A stretch of 64,000 nt of DNA from CAHJXG01 sp965277495 (GTDB taxonomy: Bacteria; Pseudomonadota; Alphaproteobacteria; Acetobacterales; Acetobacteraceae), in the NCBI GenBank assembly GCA_965277495.1, contig OZ255824.1, positions 1,736,001 through 1,800,000 of the forward strand, in the 5' to 3' direction. A model generated the notes under the pieces. It did no database searches, had not been told where the DNA came from, and was given only the letters and a program-made list of their open reading frames with translations. Shown piece by piece: positions 9,562 through 16,795 of this stretch. A program made the position numbers and the translations under genes. Positions within the stretch are counted from its first letter, which is position 1. Every line of letters begins with the position of its first letter.

Positions 9562-10518
9562 TCAGGGCGGGGCGTCGCGGCCCATGGCGAGGAACTTCTC
9601 GCGCCGGCGCGCCTGCAGCGTGGCGGCGTCGAGCGCCAGCAGCGGGGTCAGCGCCTCCTGCACCGCCGCGCCCACGCTGGCAATCGCCTCGTCCGGCATG
9701 CGGTGGGCGCCGCCGATCGGCTCCGGCACGATGGCATCGATGATCCGCAAGCCTTGCAGGTCGACCGCCGTCAGCTTCAACGCCTCCGCCGCGGCCGACG
9801 CCTGCGCCGCGTCCCGCCACAAGATGCTGGCGCAGCCTTCGGGCGAGATGACTGAATAGACCGAGTGCTCCAGCATCAGCACGCGGTCCCCGGTCGCCAA
9901 CGCGATGGCGCCGCCGGAACCGCCCTCGCCGATGATGGTGGCGACGATTGGGATCGGGGCGAGCAGGCACGCTTCGATGGAGCGCGCGATGGCTTCGGCC
10001 TGGCCGCGTGCCTCGGCGTCGATGCCGGGGAACGCGCCGGCGGTGTCGACGAAGGTCAGCAGCGGCAAGCCGAAGCGTCCGGCGAGTTCGATCAGCCGGC
10101 GGGCCTTGCGGTAGCCCTCGGGCCGGGCCATGCCGAAATGGTGGGCGACGCGGGACTCGGTGTCGGACCCGCGTTCCGTGCCCAGCACGACGACGGACCG
10201 CCCGTTGAAGCGTCCGAGGCCGCCGACCACCGCGGCGTCGTCGGCAAAGGCCCGGTCGCCGGCCAGCGGGGTGAATTCGGTAATAAGGCCGCGTATGTAG
10301 TCCAGCGCGTGCGGGCGCTCCGGATGGCGGGCGACCTGGGTCTTCTGCCAGGGGGTGAGCTTGGCGTAGGTCAGGCGGAGCTGCTTGTCCGCCTTGTCGG
10401 TCAGGCGCTCGACCTCCTCCTGGATGTTGATGCCGCCGGGTTCCTGGGCCCGGCGCAGCTCTTCGATCGTGCGTTCGAGCTCGGCAACGGGTTTTTCGAA
10501 GTCTAGGAAGTGACGCAT
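9562..10518 (-). CDS. accA: Acetyl-CoA carboxylase carboxyltransferase subunit alpha
   Basis: AccA (318 residues) pairs with AccD to move the carboxyl group from biotin to acetyl-CoA, giving malonyl-CoA for fatty acid synthesis. The N-terminal helical segment (MRHFLDFEKPVAELERTIEEL) and the crotonase-fold core (FVDTAGAFPGIDAEARGQ, GEGGSGGAIALATGDRVLMLE, SVISPEGCASILWRD) match the family end to end. It lies 28 bases downstream of xerD on the same strand. accB, accC and accD are not in the window. Confidence 0.97.
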   Translation of the reverse strand: MRHFLDFEKPVAELERTIEELRRAQEPGGINIQEEVERLTDKADKQLRLTYAKLTPWQKTQVARHPERPHALDYIRGLITEFTPLAGDRAFADDAAVVGGLGRFNGRSVVVLGTERGSDTESRVAHHFGMARPEGYRKARRLIELAGRFGLPLLTFVDTAGAFPGIDAEARGQAEAIARSIEACLLAPIPIVATIIGEGGSGGAIALATGDRVLMLEHSVYSVISPEGCASILWRDAAQASAAAEALKLTAVDLQGLRIIDAIVPEPIGGAHRMPDEAIASVGAAVQEALTPLLALDAATLQARRREKFLAMGRDAPP

Positions 10519-10546
10519 CCCCGGGGGCTTACCGCGGAAGCGCTAG

Positions 10547-11443
10547 TTAGGCCAGGTTCGCAGCACCCTGGCGTTTTTCCGCTAGGGGATGGTGCAATGC
10601 CACGATCTGCTGCAGCCGCTCGGCCAGCACGTGAGTGTAGATCTGCGTCGTGGCGATGTCGGCGTGGCCCAGCAGGGTCTGCAGGCTGCGCAGGTCTGCG
10701 CCGTGGGCCAGCATGTGGCTGGCGAAGCTGTGCCGCAGCACATGCGGGCTGACGCGCGCAGGGTCGAGTCCGGCCGCCAGCGCTGCCTGCTTCAGCAGCA
10801 GGGCAAAGCCCTGGCGGGTCATGGCGTGGCGTGGATCGCGGCCCGGGAACAGCCACTTGCCGTCGGTGGCGGCGTTCAACTCGGCCGCAGCTGCCTTCGC
10901 GCGATCGGACAGCAGCACCATGCGCTCCCGCCCGCCCTTGCCGCGCACGATCAGCATCTCGGAGGCGCCGGCCAGCGCAGCGCGCGGCAGGCCCAGCAGC
11001 TCCGACACGCGCAGCCCGGTGGAATAGAGGATTTCGAGCGCCGCGCGCCCGATCAGGCCGGTGACGCCGGGGCGGGCAGCGGCGGCGGCCAGCAGCGCGT
11101 CGATCTCGGCCTCGGCCAAGTGCTTCGGCAGGGTCGCGGGCAGGCGCGGCGCATCCAGCAGCATGGTCGGGTCGTCCGTCCGCGCCCCGTTTTGCAGCAG
11201 GAACCGGTAGAACCCGCGCAGGCAGGACAGCCGCCGCGCCGCGGTCCGGGCAGCGACGGCGCCATGCAGCGACTGCATGTAGCCCTGCAGGGTGGCCTCG
11301 CTCGCAGCCCCGGCGCGCTCCCCCTGGACCGCGGCATAGGCGGCGAACGCTTCGAGGTCGGCGCGGTAGGCCGCCAGGGTGTTGCGCGCAGCACCGCGTT
11401 CGGCCGCGAGCATCTCCAGGAACGCCTCGATATTGCGGTCCAT
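10547..11443 (-). CDS. xerD: Site-specific tyrosine recombinase
   Basis: A 298-residue recombinase of the XerC/XerD type that resolves chromosome dimers at dif with its partner. The N-terminal SAM-like core-binding domain spans about residues 1-85. The catalytic set is complete: R145 (TGLRVSEL), K169 (RGKGGRER), H234 and R237 (HVLRHSFA), H260 (LLGHADI) and nucleophile Y269 (TTQIYTHV). Position next to accA and a small membrane gene suggests the housekeeping XerD, but XerC cannot be excluded by eye. Confidence 0.9.
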   Translation of the reverse strand: MDRNIEAFLEMLAAERGAARNTLAAYRADLEAFAAYAAVQGERAGAASEATLQGYMQSLHGAVAARTAARRLSCLRGFYRFLLQNGARTDDPTMLLDAPRLPATLPKHLAEAEIDALLAAAAARPGVTGLIGRAALEILYSTGLRVSELLGLPRAALAGASEMLIVRGKGGRERMVLLSDRAKAAAAELNAATDGKWLFPGRDPRHAMTRQGFALLLKQAALAAGLDPARVSPHVLRHSFASHMLAHGADLRSLQTLLGHADIATTQIYTHVLAERLQQIVALHHPLAEKRQGAANLA

Positions 11444-11451
11444 GGCCGGCG

Positions 11452-11595
11452 CTAGCGCGGCGGGAAGCGGTCGTTCGGCAGCACGTGCTGCACCTGTTCG
11501 GTGCGTGGCTGCGGCGGGAACGCCCCGAGCATGAGGCCGCCCACCACGATCAGCAGCAGCAGGGCGGCGATGGCGATCAGTAGAACTCGGCTCAT
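11452..11595 (-). CDS. 47-residue membrane protein upstream of xerD
   Basis: A short frame starts at an ATG preceded by GGTGAG. It encodes a positively primed hydrophobic helix (MSRVLLIAIAALLLLIVVGG) followed by GAFPP and a short polar tail ending LPNDRFPPR. It stops 8 bases before xerD and is probably cotranscribed with it. The polar tail looks conserved rather than random, and I recall similar short proteins beside xerD in related bacteria, but there is no assigned function. Confidence 0.6.
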   Translation of the reverse strand: MSRVLLIAIAALLLLIVVGGLMLGAFPPQPRTEQVQHVLPNDRFPPR

Positions 11596-11657
11596 GACCT
11601 CACCCTAAGCAGGCCACCTTGGCCGCGACGTTGCTCCTTGTGCTAGTCTGCGGCGCT

Positions 11658-13364
11658 ATGACGCGCAACATCGCGCTCGGCCGGGCCGGGCTAAAAGACG
11701 TTTCGGGGGCCGTATCAGAGCTTCCGGCGGGGCTGGCGGGCCGCAGCATCGTGCTGGTCGGCCTGATGGGCGCCGGCAAGACCAGCATCGGACGCCGAGT
11801 CGCGGCGCGGCTGGGCCTGCCGTTCCGCGACGCCGACAGCGAGATCGAACTCGCCGCCGGGTGCAGCATCCCCGAGCTGTTCCGCCGTTATGGCGAGGGC
11901 GACTTCCGCGGCGGCGAGCGGCGGGTGATACGCCGGCTGCTGGCCAACGATCCGCTGGTGCTGGCGACCGGCGGCGGCGCGTTCATGGACACCGAAACGC
12001 GCGCCGCCATCCGGGCCGAGGGCGTGTCGGTCTGGCTGCGCTGCAAGCTGCCGACCTTGGTGCGCCGTGTCGCCACCCGGCACAACCGCCCCCTCCTGCA
12101 CGGCGGCGACCCGGCCGAGATCCTGGGCCGGCTGATGCAGCAGCGGCATCCCGTGTATGCCGAGTCCGATATTATCGTCGACTGCGGCGACGAGACGCCG
12201 GACTATACCACGGGCAAGGTGCTGCAGGCGCTGCACGACTGGCGTCCGCCGCGACGGCTGGCGGTGGCGCTCAGTTCCGCCGCGTATGACGTCGTGGTCG
12301 GCGATGGACTGCTGGGCCGCGCCGGGGCGCTGCTGGCGCCGGTCATTCCGCAAAAGCGCGCGGTGGTGGTGACGGACGCGAATGTGGCGGCGCTGCATTT
12401 GCCGGCGCTGATGGACGGCCTGGCGCAGACCGGCATCACGGCGCAGCAGATCGTCGTGCCGCCCGGCGAGGCGTCGAAAAGCATGGCGAGCTACGCCCGC
12501 GTGGTCGACGGCCTGCTGGACGCGGGCGTGGAGCGGCGCACGACGGTGATCGCTTTGGGCGGCGGCGTGGTGGGCGACCTCGCGGGGTTTGCCGCTGCGA
12601 CGACCTTGCGGGGCCTGCCCTTTGTGCAGGTGCCGACGACTTTGCTCGCCCAGGTCGACAGCAGCGTCGGCGGCAAGACCGGGATCAACACGGCGCATGG
12701 GAAGAATTTGGTCGGCGCGTTCCATCAGCCGCGGCTCGTGCTGGCCGACACCGGCACGCTGGGCACGCTGAATGGCCGCGAGCTGCGGGCGGGGTATGCG
12801 GAGGTGGTGAAGGCCGGGCTGATCGGCGACGCGGCGTTCTTCGATTGGTGCGAGGAGCATGGCGCGGCGCTGACCGCGGGCGACCGCGAAATTCAGGCGG
12901 AGGCGATCCTGCGCGCCTGCGCCTTCAAGGCCGCCGTGGTCGGGGATGACGAGCGCGAGGAGCGTCCGGCGGATGGGCGTGCGTTGTTGAATTTGGGGCA
13001 TACGTTTGGCCATGCGCTGGAGGCTGAGGTCGGCTATGGCGGCGCGCTGCTGCATGGGGAGGCGGTGGCGGTGGGTTTGGGGCTGGCGTTCCGGCTGTCG
13101 GCGCAGTTGGGGCTGTGCGCGCCGGGCGACGCGACGCGGGTGGCGGAGCATTTGCACGCGGTGGGCTTGCCGAGCGAGCCCGGCATGCTGAACCGGCGTT
13201 TTTCGGCTTCGCGGCTGATTGCGAACATGCGGCGGGATAAGAAGATGAGGGACGGGGCGCTGCATTTCGTGCTGGCGCGCGGGATTGGGCAGGCGTTTAC
13301 GAGTGCGGACGTGCCGGCGGCGGCGGTGGTGGAGTTGCTTCGGGCGGAGGGATGTGAGGCGTGA
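11658..13364 (+). CDS. aroKB: Shikimate kinase/3-dehydroquinate synthase fusion
   Basis: One polypeptide of 568 residues carries two shikimate-pathway enzymes. The N-terminal kinase (about residues 30-190) has the P-loop GLMGAGKTSIGR, the DADSEIE shikimate/Mg site and the RHNRPLL lid region. The C-terminal dehydroquinate synthase (about 205-565) has the NAD-binding GGGVVGDLAGF, VPTTLLAQVDSSVGGKTGIN and zinc-ligand segments LGHTFGHALE and LLHGEAVAVG. In most bacteria these are separate adjacent genes. I chose the ATG at 11658 because the 13 codons upstream are not like the family. Confidence 0.95.
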   Translation: MTRNIALGRAGLKDVSGAVSELPAGLAGRSIVLVGLMGAGKTSIGRRVAARLGLPFRDADSEIELAAGCSIPELFRRYGEGDFRGGERRVIRRLLANDPLVLATGGGAFMDTETRAAIRAEGVSVWLRCKLPTLVRRVATRHNRPLLHGGDPAEILGRLMQQRHPVYAESDIIVDCGDETPDYTTGKVLQALHDWRPPRRLAVALSSAAYDVVVGDGLLGRAGALLAPVIPQKRAVVVTDANVAALHLPALMDGLAQTGITAQQIVVPPGEASKSMASYARVVDGLLDAGVERRTTVIALGGGVVGDLAGFAAATTLRGLPFVQVPTTLLAQVDSSVGGKTGINTAHGKNLVGAFHQPRLVLADTGTLGTLNGRELRAGYAEVVKAGLIGDAAFFDWCEEHGAALTAGDREIQAEAILRACAFKAAVVGDDEREERPADGRALLNLGHTFGHALEAEVGYGGALLHGEAVAVGLGLAFRLSAQLGLCAPGDATRVAEHLHAVGLPSEPGMLNRRFSASRLIANMRRDKKMRDGALHFVLARGIGQAFTSADVPAAAVVELLRAEGCEA

Positions 13365-13376
13365 GGCTGGGCGGCT

Positions 13377-13673
13377 TTACCGCAGGCGGTCTGGGATGTC
13401 GTCGGTGTCGAAGAATACGCCGGCGATGATTGGGCCGTCGGGGTCATAGGCGATCCAGTATCGGCCGCGTTTGAGCCATATGAGGCCGAATGCCGCGAGT
13501 TCTGGATACGGGCGTGGCGCCGACATGCCGCGCTCGGGCGCGTTTAGGATGACGAGGCTGGCTTCCGCGAGCGGGTAACCGAGGTTTCGGAGCGCCTGCG
13601 GGCGGTGTGTGTCGACGTAGAACCGTTCGAAGGCATCGAGTTGAGCGCTCGCCTCTGGTGTAAGCGCGAGCAC
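13377..13673 (-). CDS. RelE/ParE-like type II toxin (candidate)
   Basis: A 98-residue protein starting at GTG, with a C-terminal beta segment typical of RelE/ParE ribonuclease or gyrase toxins (IWLKRGRYWIAYDPDGPIIA then a FFDTDDIPDRL tail). Its start overlaps the stop of the upstream small gene by one base (TAGTG), the usual antitoxin-toxin arrangement. It is less basic than many RelE proteins, so the target cannot be told from sequence. It faces the aroKB stop. Confidence 0.65.
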   Translation of the reverse strand: MLALTPEASAQLDAFERFYVDTHRPQALRNLGYPLAEASLVILNAPERGMSAPRPYPELAAFGLIWLKRGRYWIAYDPDGPIIAGVFFDTDDIPDRLR

Positions 13674-13864
13674 TATCCGGCGGTCTGCTTGACCCCATCA
13701 GGCGACGTGCCATGCGCAGCTTCAAGACGGTCTGCCGTAGCGCGCAGGCGGTCGAGAATGGGCAGGAGCGGAACTGTTTGCCCGGCCGCGATCTGAGCTT
13801 TGCTGCGCGCGAGACTCTCAAGCCACTCGTCGGGTGCGGCAGCGTGATCTTTGGGATTGGACAT
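13673..13864 (-). CDS. Putative antitoxin for the RelE/ParE-like toxin
   Basis: A 63-residue acidic, helix-rich protein (DEWLESLARSKAQIAAGQTVP and a second helix LLPILDRLRATADRLEAAHG). The start is the ATG at 13864. A longer frame upstream lacks any family character. The pairing rests on size, order, one-base overlap and the repeated pattern of such small helical proteins next to RelE-like toxins. No DNA-binding motif is obvious. Confidence 0.55.
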   Translation of the reverse strand: MSNPKDHAAAPDEWLESLARSKAQIAAGQTVPLLPILDRLRATADRLEAAHGTSPDGVKQTAG

Positions 13865-14253
13865 TGCGTGAGCATAGGCGCTTGACGAGCCGATTTCCAG
13901 CGCCTGCTTTGGCCGGAACCTGGATGACTGCGCGCCAGCTATAATCGCCACCTTGCCCGCATTGGCACGCAAATTTCCGTAATTACCAGCCTTCTGTCAG
14001 CCGGATCGCGCAAGGCAAGTCCTGATCCATAAGCGACATTCGCACCGGACCTCTGCGCCAGAAACAATGTGCAGGATCAGAAGCGCAGCGTGAATACGGA
14101 GTTCTTGGTATTTGCACCGACTGGCCATTTCCAAGTGCGTGGCGCGGGCCGCGGCTGCCTGAACACTCTGCTGGCACCAATAAATAACAGTCCCTTGCCT
14201 CCAATCAACACCAGAATATGTCACCATAGCAACGTTATGGGAGCTTGGTGCAG
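13865..14253. other. Gene-free stretch, about 390 bases
   Basis: The base composition falls toward AT compared with flanking core genes. Short frames exist on both strands but none has family character, a good ribosome site or codon use like the neighbours. I see no tRNA fold or strong hairpin. It may hold the antitoxin promoter and that of the next gene. Confidence 0.5.
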
Positions 14254-14730
14254 ATGCGTAGGCTACTTTATGCCTTGGGACTGATCTTCGCCGTGATCAT
14301 CATAGCCGTGACAGGGTTTGTGGGTTTTGCGGCCTATCGAGGCTCGGCGCTCGACGTGGAGAGCAAGGCTTATGTTGATCAAGTGGTTGTCGCTGTCGGC
14401 AAAGGGTGGGATCAGACTGAAATACTCAGGCGGGCCTCTCCTGATCTCCTTAAACACGTATCGAGCGAGCAGATTGCTGCGTCGGTTCAGCAACTAGCAA
14501 AACTTGGCAACCTCGTTCACTACGACGGTGCGAAGGGGCAGGCGACAATATTATTTTCGACTCGAGATGGCTCGACCGTGCGCGCGCACTACGAAGCAAG
14601 CGCAACATTCAAGAATGGGCCGACCCGTTTTCGGATCGACCTTTCCAAGCATGGCGAACAATGGATGATTGACGGATTCTTTTACGACGTTAACCCGATT
14701 ACTATGGCGCCTGTGACCAAGCCCATCTGA
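14254..14730 (+). CDS. Orphan membrane-anchored protein
   Basis: A 158-residue protein of unknown function. One N-terminal helix (LYALGLIFAVIIIAVTGFVGFAAY) is followed by a roughly 130-residue soluble part with a helical segment (KAYVDQVVVAVGKGWDQTEILRRASPDLL) and a beta-rich end (RAHYEASATFKNGPTRFRIDLS). It may be exported and anchored. The ATG at 14254 is preferred over the TTG at 14245 because GGAG at 14240-14243 is better spaced for it. It sits in the AT-richer accessory stretch next to the insertion sequence. Confidence 0.65.
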   Translation: MRRLLYALGLIFAVIIIAVTGFVGFAAYRGSALDVESKAYVDQVVVAVGKGWDQTEILRRASPDLLKHVSSEQIAASVQQLAKLGNLVHYDGAKGQATILFSTRDGSTVRAHYEASATFKNGPTRFRIDLSKHGEQWMIDGFFYDVNPITMAPVTKPI

Positions 14731-14780
14731 CTCCCCGGAGATGATGAAATGCCGCCGTCAGACGAGCAACGCAGCGATGT

Positions 14781-14812
14781 GATGATTTCGGTTTTCCAAG
14801 GCTGAAATCATC
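14781..14812 (+). terminator. Hairpin downstream of orphan gene
   Basis: Perfect 9-base arms GATGATTTC (14781-14789) and GAAATCATC (14804-14812), with further wobble pairing inside. It lies 50 bases after the orphan stop. There is no T-run, so it may be a Rho-linked or stabilising 3' structure rather than a classic intrinsic terminator. Confidence 0.4.
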
Positions 14813-14979
14813 CAAAGTTGAATCAGGCGAGCCCGCAGCAGTCTCCCATGCGACCTGTCAGAGTCAATCCGCGGTAGAATCGGGTTGCTTGTGGCATGCG
14901 CCCATTTTCAGTGAGCGTCAGATTTACGCTCCGAGCAGGAGCATCGCAGCCGCCGTAAGCGCCTTACCACCCAAAGGGT

Positions 14980-14983
14980 TTAG
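14980..14983. repeat. Target site duplication, left copy (TTAG)
   Basis: TTAG directly precedes the left inverted repeat and is matched by TTAG right after the right inverted repeat at 16599-16602. A 4-bp duplication fits the IS1380 family. Confidence 0.85.
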
Positions 14984-14999
14984 CCCATCTTATTCAGGG
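14984..14999 (+). repeat. IS left terminal inverted repeat
   Basis: CCCATCTTATTCAGGG. It pairs with the right end at 16583-16598, differing at positions 7 and 15. Confidence 0.88.
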
Positions 15000-15103
15000 C
15001 ATGGCTGGGAGTCGGCGGCGGGTGTCGCGTAAGCTGCTGATCGTGTTTATGGATTGGGTGTCGAAGCCATCCATTCACCCGATCACGCCGAGCCACACCC
15101 GCC

Positions 15104-16447
15104 ATGTCCGACGATACGGCCGCGCCGTTCCTGTTTCCAGCCGTGGGCCGCAAGAAAGTCATCGCTGACTTCGATGGCGGACGCCTCACCTCCGATGGCG
15201 GCGTGATGCTGTTGGCCGCTGCCGAGCGCCGTTTGGGGATCGCTGATCGGCTGGCAGAGCTAATTGCTGATCCGCGCAACCCATTGTTCGTGACGCACAG
15301 CATCGCCGATATCTTGCGCGCCCGCATGCTCGCCATCGCTTGCGGCTACGAGGATGCCGACGACCTCGACCATCTCCGCACCGATCCCGGCTTCAAGCTC
15401 GCCTGCGGACGCTTGCCCGACAGCGGCCGCGACCTGTGCTCGCAGCCGACCGTATCGCGGTGGGAGAACGCGCCGACCCTGCGCGAGGTGGTGCGGCTGA
15501 GCTACACCATGGTCGACATCTATTGCGCCAGCTATGCCAGGCCACCCAAGGCGGTGGTGCTGGACATTGATGACACGGTCGACGTCGTGCACGGCCATCA
15601 GCAGCTTGCTTTGTTCAACGCGCACCACGACGAACGCTGCTTCATGCCCATCCACGTCTACGATATCGCCAGCTCGCGGCCGGTCGCCATCCTGCTGAGG
15701 CCCGGCAAGACGCCGTCCGGACACGAGGTTCGCTGCCACGTCCGCCGCCTGGTGCGCCGCATCCGCAGCCATTGGCCCACCACGCGCCTGACGATCCGCG
15801 GCGATGGCCATTACGGTCGTCCCGAGGTGATGGCGTGGTGCGAAGCCAACGCCGTCGACTACATCTTCGGCCTGCCGGGCAATGCCGTGCTGAGCCGCTT
15901 GCTCGACGAGGCCGCCGACGATGTCCGGGTCCGGCGCGCCGAGGAACAGCTGCCCGTGCTGCGCCGCTATGCCGAGGTCCGCTACGGCGCCAAGTCGTGG
16001 GGCTGCAAACGCCGGGTCTCAGCCAGGATCGAGGCCACGACGCTGGGTCTCGACATACGTTGCGTGGTGACCAACCTGCGCGCCGGCAGCGCCGAATGGC
16101 TCTATGACACCCTATACTGCGCGCGCGGCCAGGCCGAAAACCTGATCAAGCTGCACAAGAGCCAACTCGCCTCCGACCGCACCAGTTGCCGGTCCGCCCT
16201 GGCCAACCAGGTCCGCCTGGTGCTGCATACCGCCGCCTACTGGCTGATGCTGACGGTGCGCGATGCCATTCCCAAACCCCAACCGCTCGCCACAGCCGAG
16301 TTCGCCACCTTGCGCATGCGGCTGATCAAGATCGCCGGGCGCATCACCGAGACCGCCACCCAGATCCGCGTCGCGTTCGCCGCCGCTTGCCCGGAAGCCG
16401 AGCTGTTCCGCGGCGTCGCACGCAGCCTCCAACTCGCCGGGCCATAA
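15104..16447 (+). CDS. IS1380-family DDE transposase
   Basis: A 447-residue transposase. The N-terminus (DFDGGRLTSDGGVMLLAAAERRLG) and the DDE core (VLDIDDTVDVVHGHQQLALFN, IRGDGHYGRPEVMAWCE) are characteristic of IS1380. The last acidic residue lies in a segment like RGQAENLIKLHK. It appears full length with no frameshift. The call rests on the motif set and on the fitting element ends. Confidence 0.95.
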   Translation: MSDDTAAPFLFPAVGRKKVIADFDGGRLTSDGGVMLLAAAERRLGIADRLAELIADPRNPLFVTHSIADILRARMLAIACGYEDADDLDHLRTDPGFKLACGRLPDSGRDLCSQPTVSRWENAPTLREVVRLSYTMVDIYCASYARPPKAVVLDIDDTVDVVHGHQQLALFNAHHDERCFMPIHVYDIASSRPVAILLRPGKTPSGHEVRCHVRRLVRRIRSHWPTTRLTIRGDGHYGRPEVMAWCEANAVDYIFGLPGNAVLSRLLDEAADDVRVRRAEEQLPVLRRYAEVRYGAKSWGCKRRVSARIEATTLGLDIRCVVTNLRAGSAEWLYDTLYCARGQAENLIKLHKSQLASDRTSCRSALANQVRLVLHTAAYWLMLTVRDAIPKPQPLATAEFATLRMRLIKIAGRITETATQIRVAFAAACPEAELFRGVARSLQLAGP

Positions 16448-16582
16448 ACGCCGGGGCCGTCGCCCCCGGAACCGCCCCGTCTCGCCAACCCCAACGCCCA
16501 GCACCTCTGGACTGAAATCGCGATGAAACAGGCGTATCGTCGAACCGTGTCCACCGCTCAGCTTGTGGAATAAACCTTAGCA

Positions 16583-16598
16583 CGCTGAATAGGATGGG
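16583..16598 (-). repeat. IS right terminal inverted repeat
   Basis: Read on the minus strand the end is CCCATCCTATTCAGCG, a 14/16 match to the left end. Confidence 0.88.
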
Positions 16599-16602
16599 TT
16601 AG
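16599..16602. repeat. Target site duplication, right copy (TTAG)
   Basis: It is identical to 14980-14983, on the outer side of the right inverted repeat. Confidence 0.85.
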
Positions 16603-16693
16603 CACCCGCACACCCCCCAAGCACCGCCCCATCCGCCGGCTTCCCGCAGCGTGAAAACCCTCCCCATTCGGCACCCTCCTAATGCAGGCAAGT

Positions 16694-16715
16694 TGTAGAA
16701 CACTCACGTTCTACA
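16694..16715. promoter_or_regulatory. Operator-like dyad TGTAGAAC-N6-GTTCTACA
   Basis: The 8-base arms are perfect (16694-16701 and 16708-16715). The dyad fills the spacer of a possible promoter: TTGTAG at 16693-16698, 17 bases, then CATGAT at 16716-16721. It lies 80 bases before the serine hydrolase start. Size and symmetry suit a TetR- or MarR-type repressor, but no such gene is adjacent. Confidence 0.55.
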
Positions 16716-16795
16716 CATGATATGCACGGCTTTCGTTCAAGACTCCTTCGCGCACCCCTGGCACGCTCCCACGAAATCCGAACCGGGAAACGCCC

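Larger units (their letters stand above)
14731..14983. other. Non-coding stretch between orphan gene and insertion sequence
   Basis: It contains one clear hairpin near its start (listed separately) and ends in the target duplication of the IS. No coding frame or other signal is convincing. Confidence 0.5.
14984..16598 (+). mobile_element. Complete IS1380-family insertion sequence, 1615 bp
   Basis: The element has near-perfect 16-bp terminal inverted repeats (14 of 16 identical), one intact transposase gene in rightward orientation, and a 4-bp TTAG duplication on both sides. All parts needed for movement are present. It landed between the orphan membrane gene and the promoter region of a serine hydrolase, about 95 bp before a strong operator-like dyad. 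Confidence 0.92.

Noticed and set aside
14069..14284. 71-codon frame before the orphan membrane gene
   Set aside because: No ribosome site and no family character; it overlaps the start of the better-supported gene.
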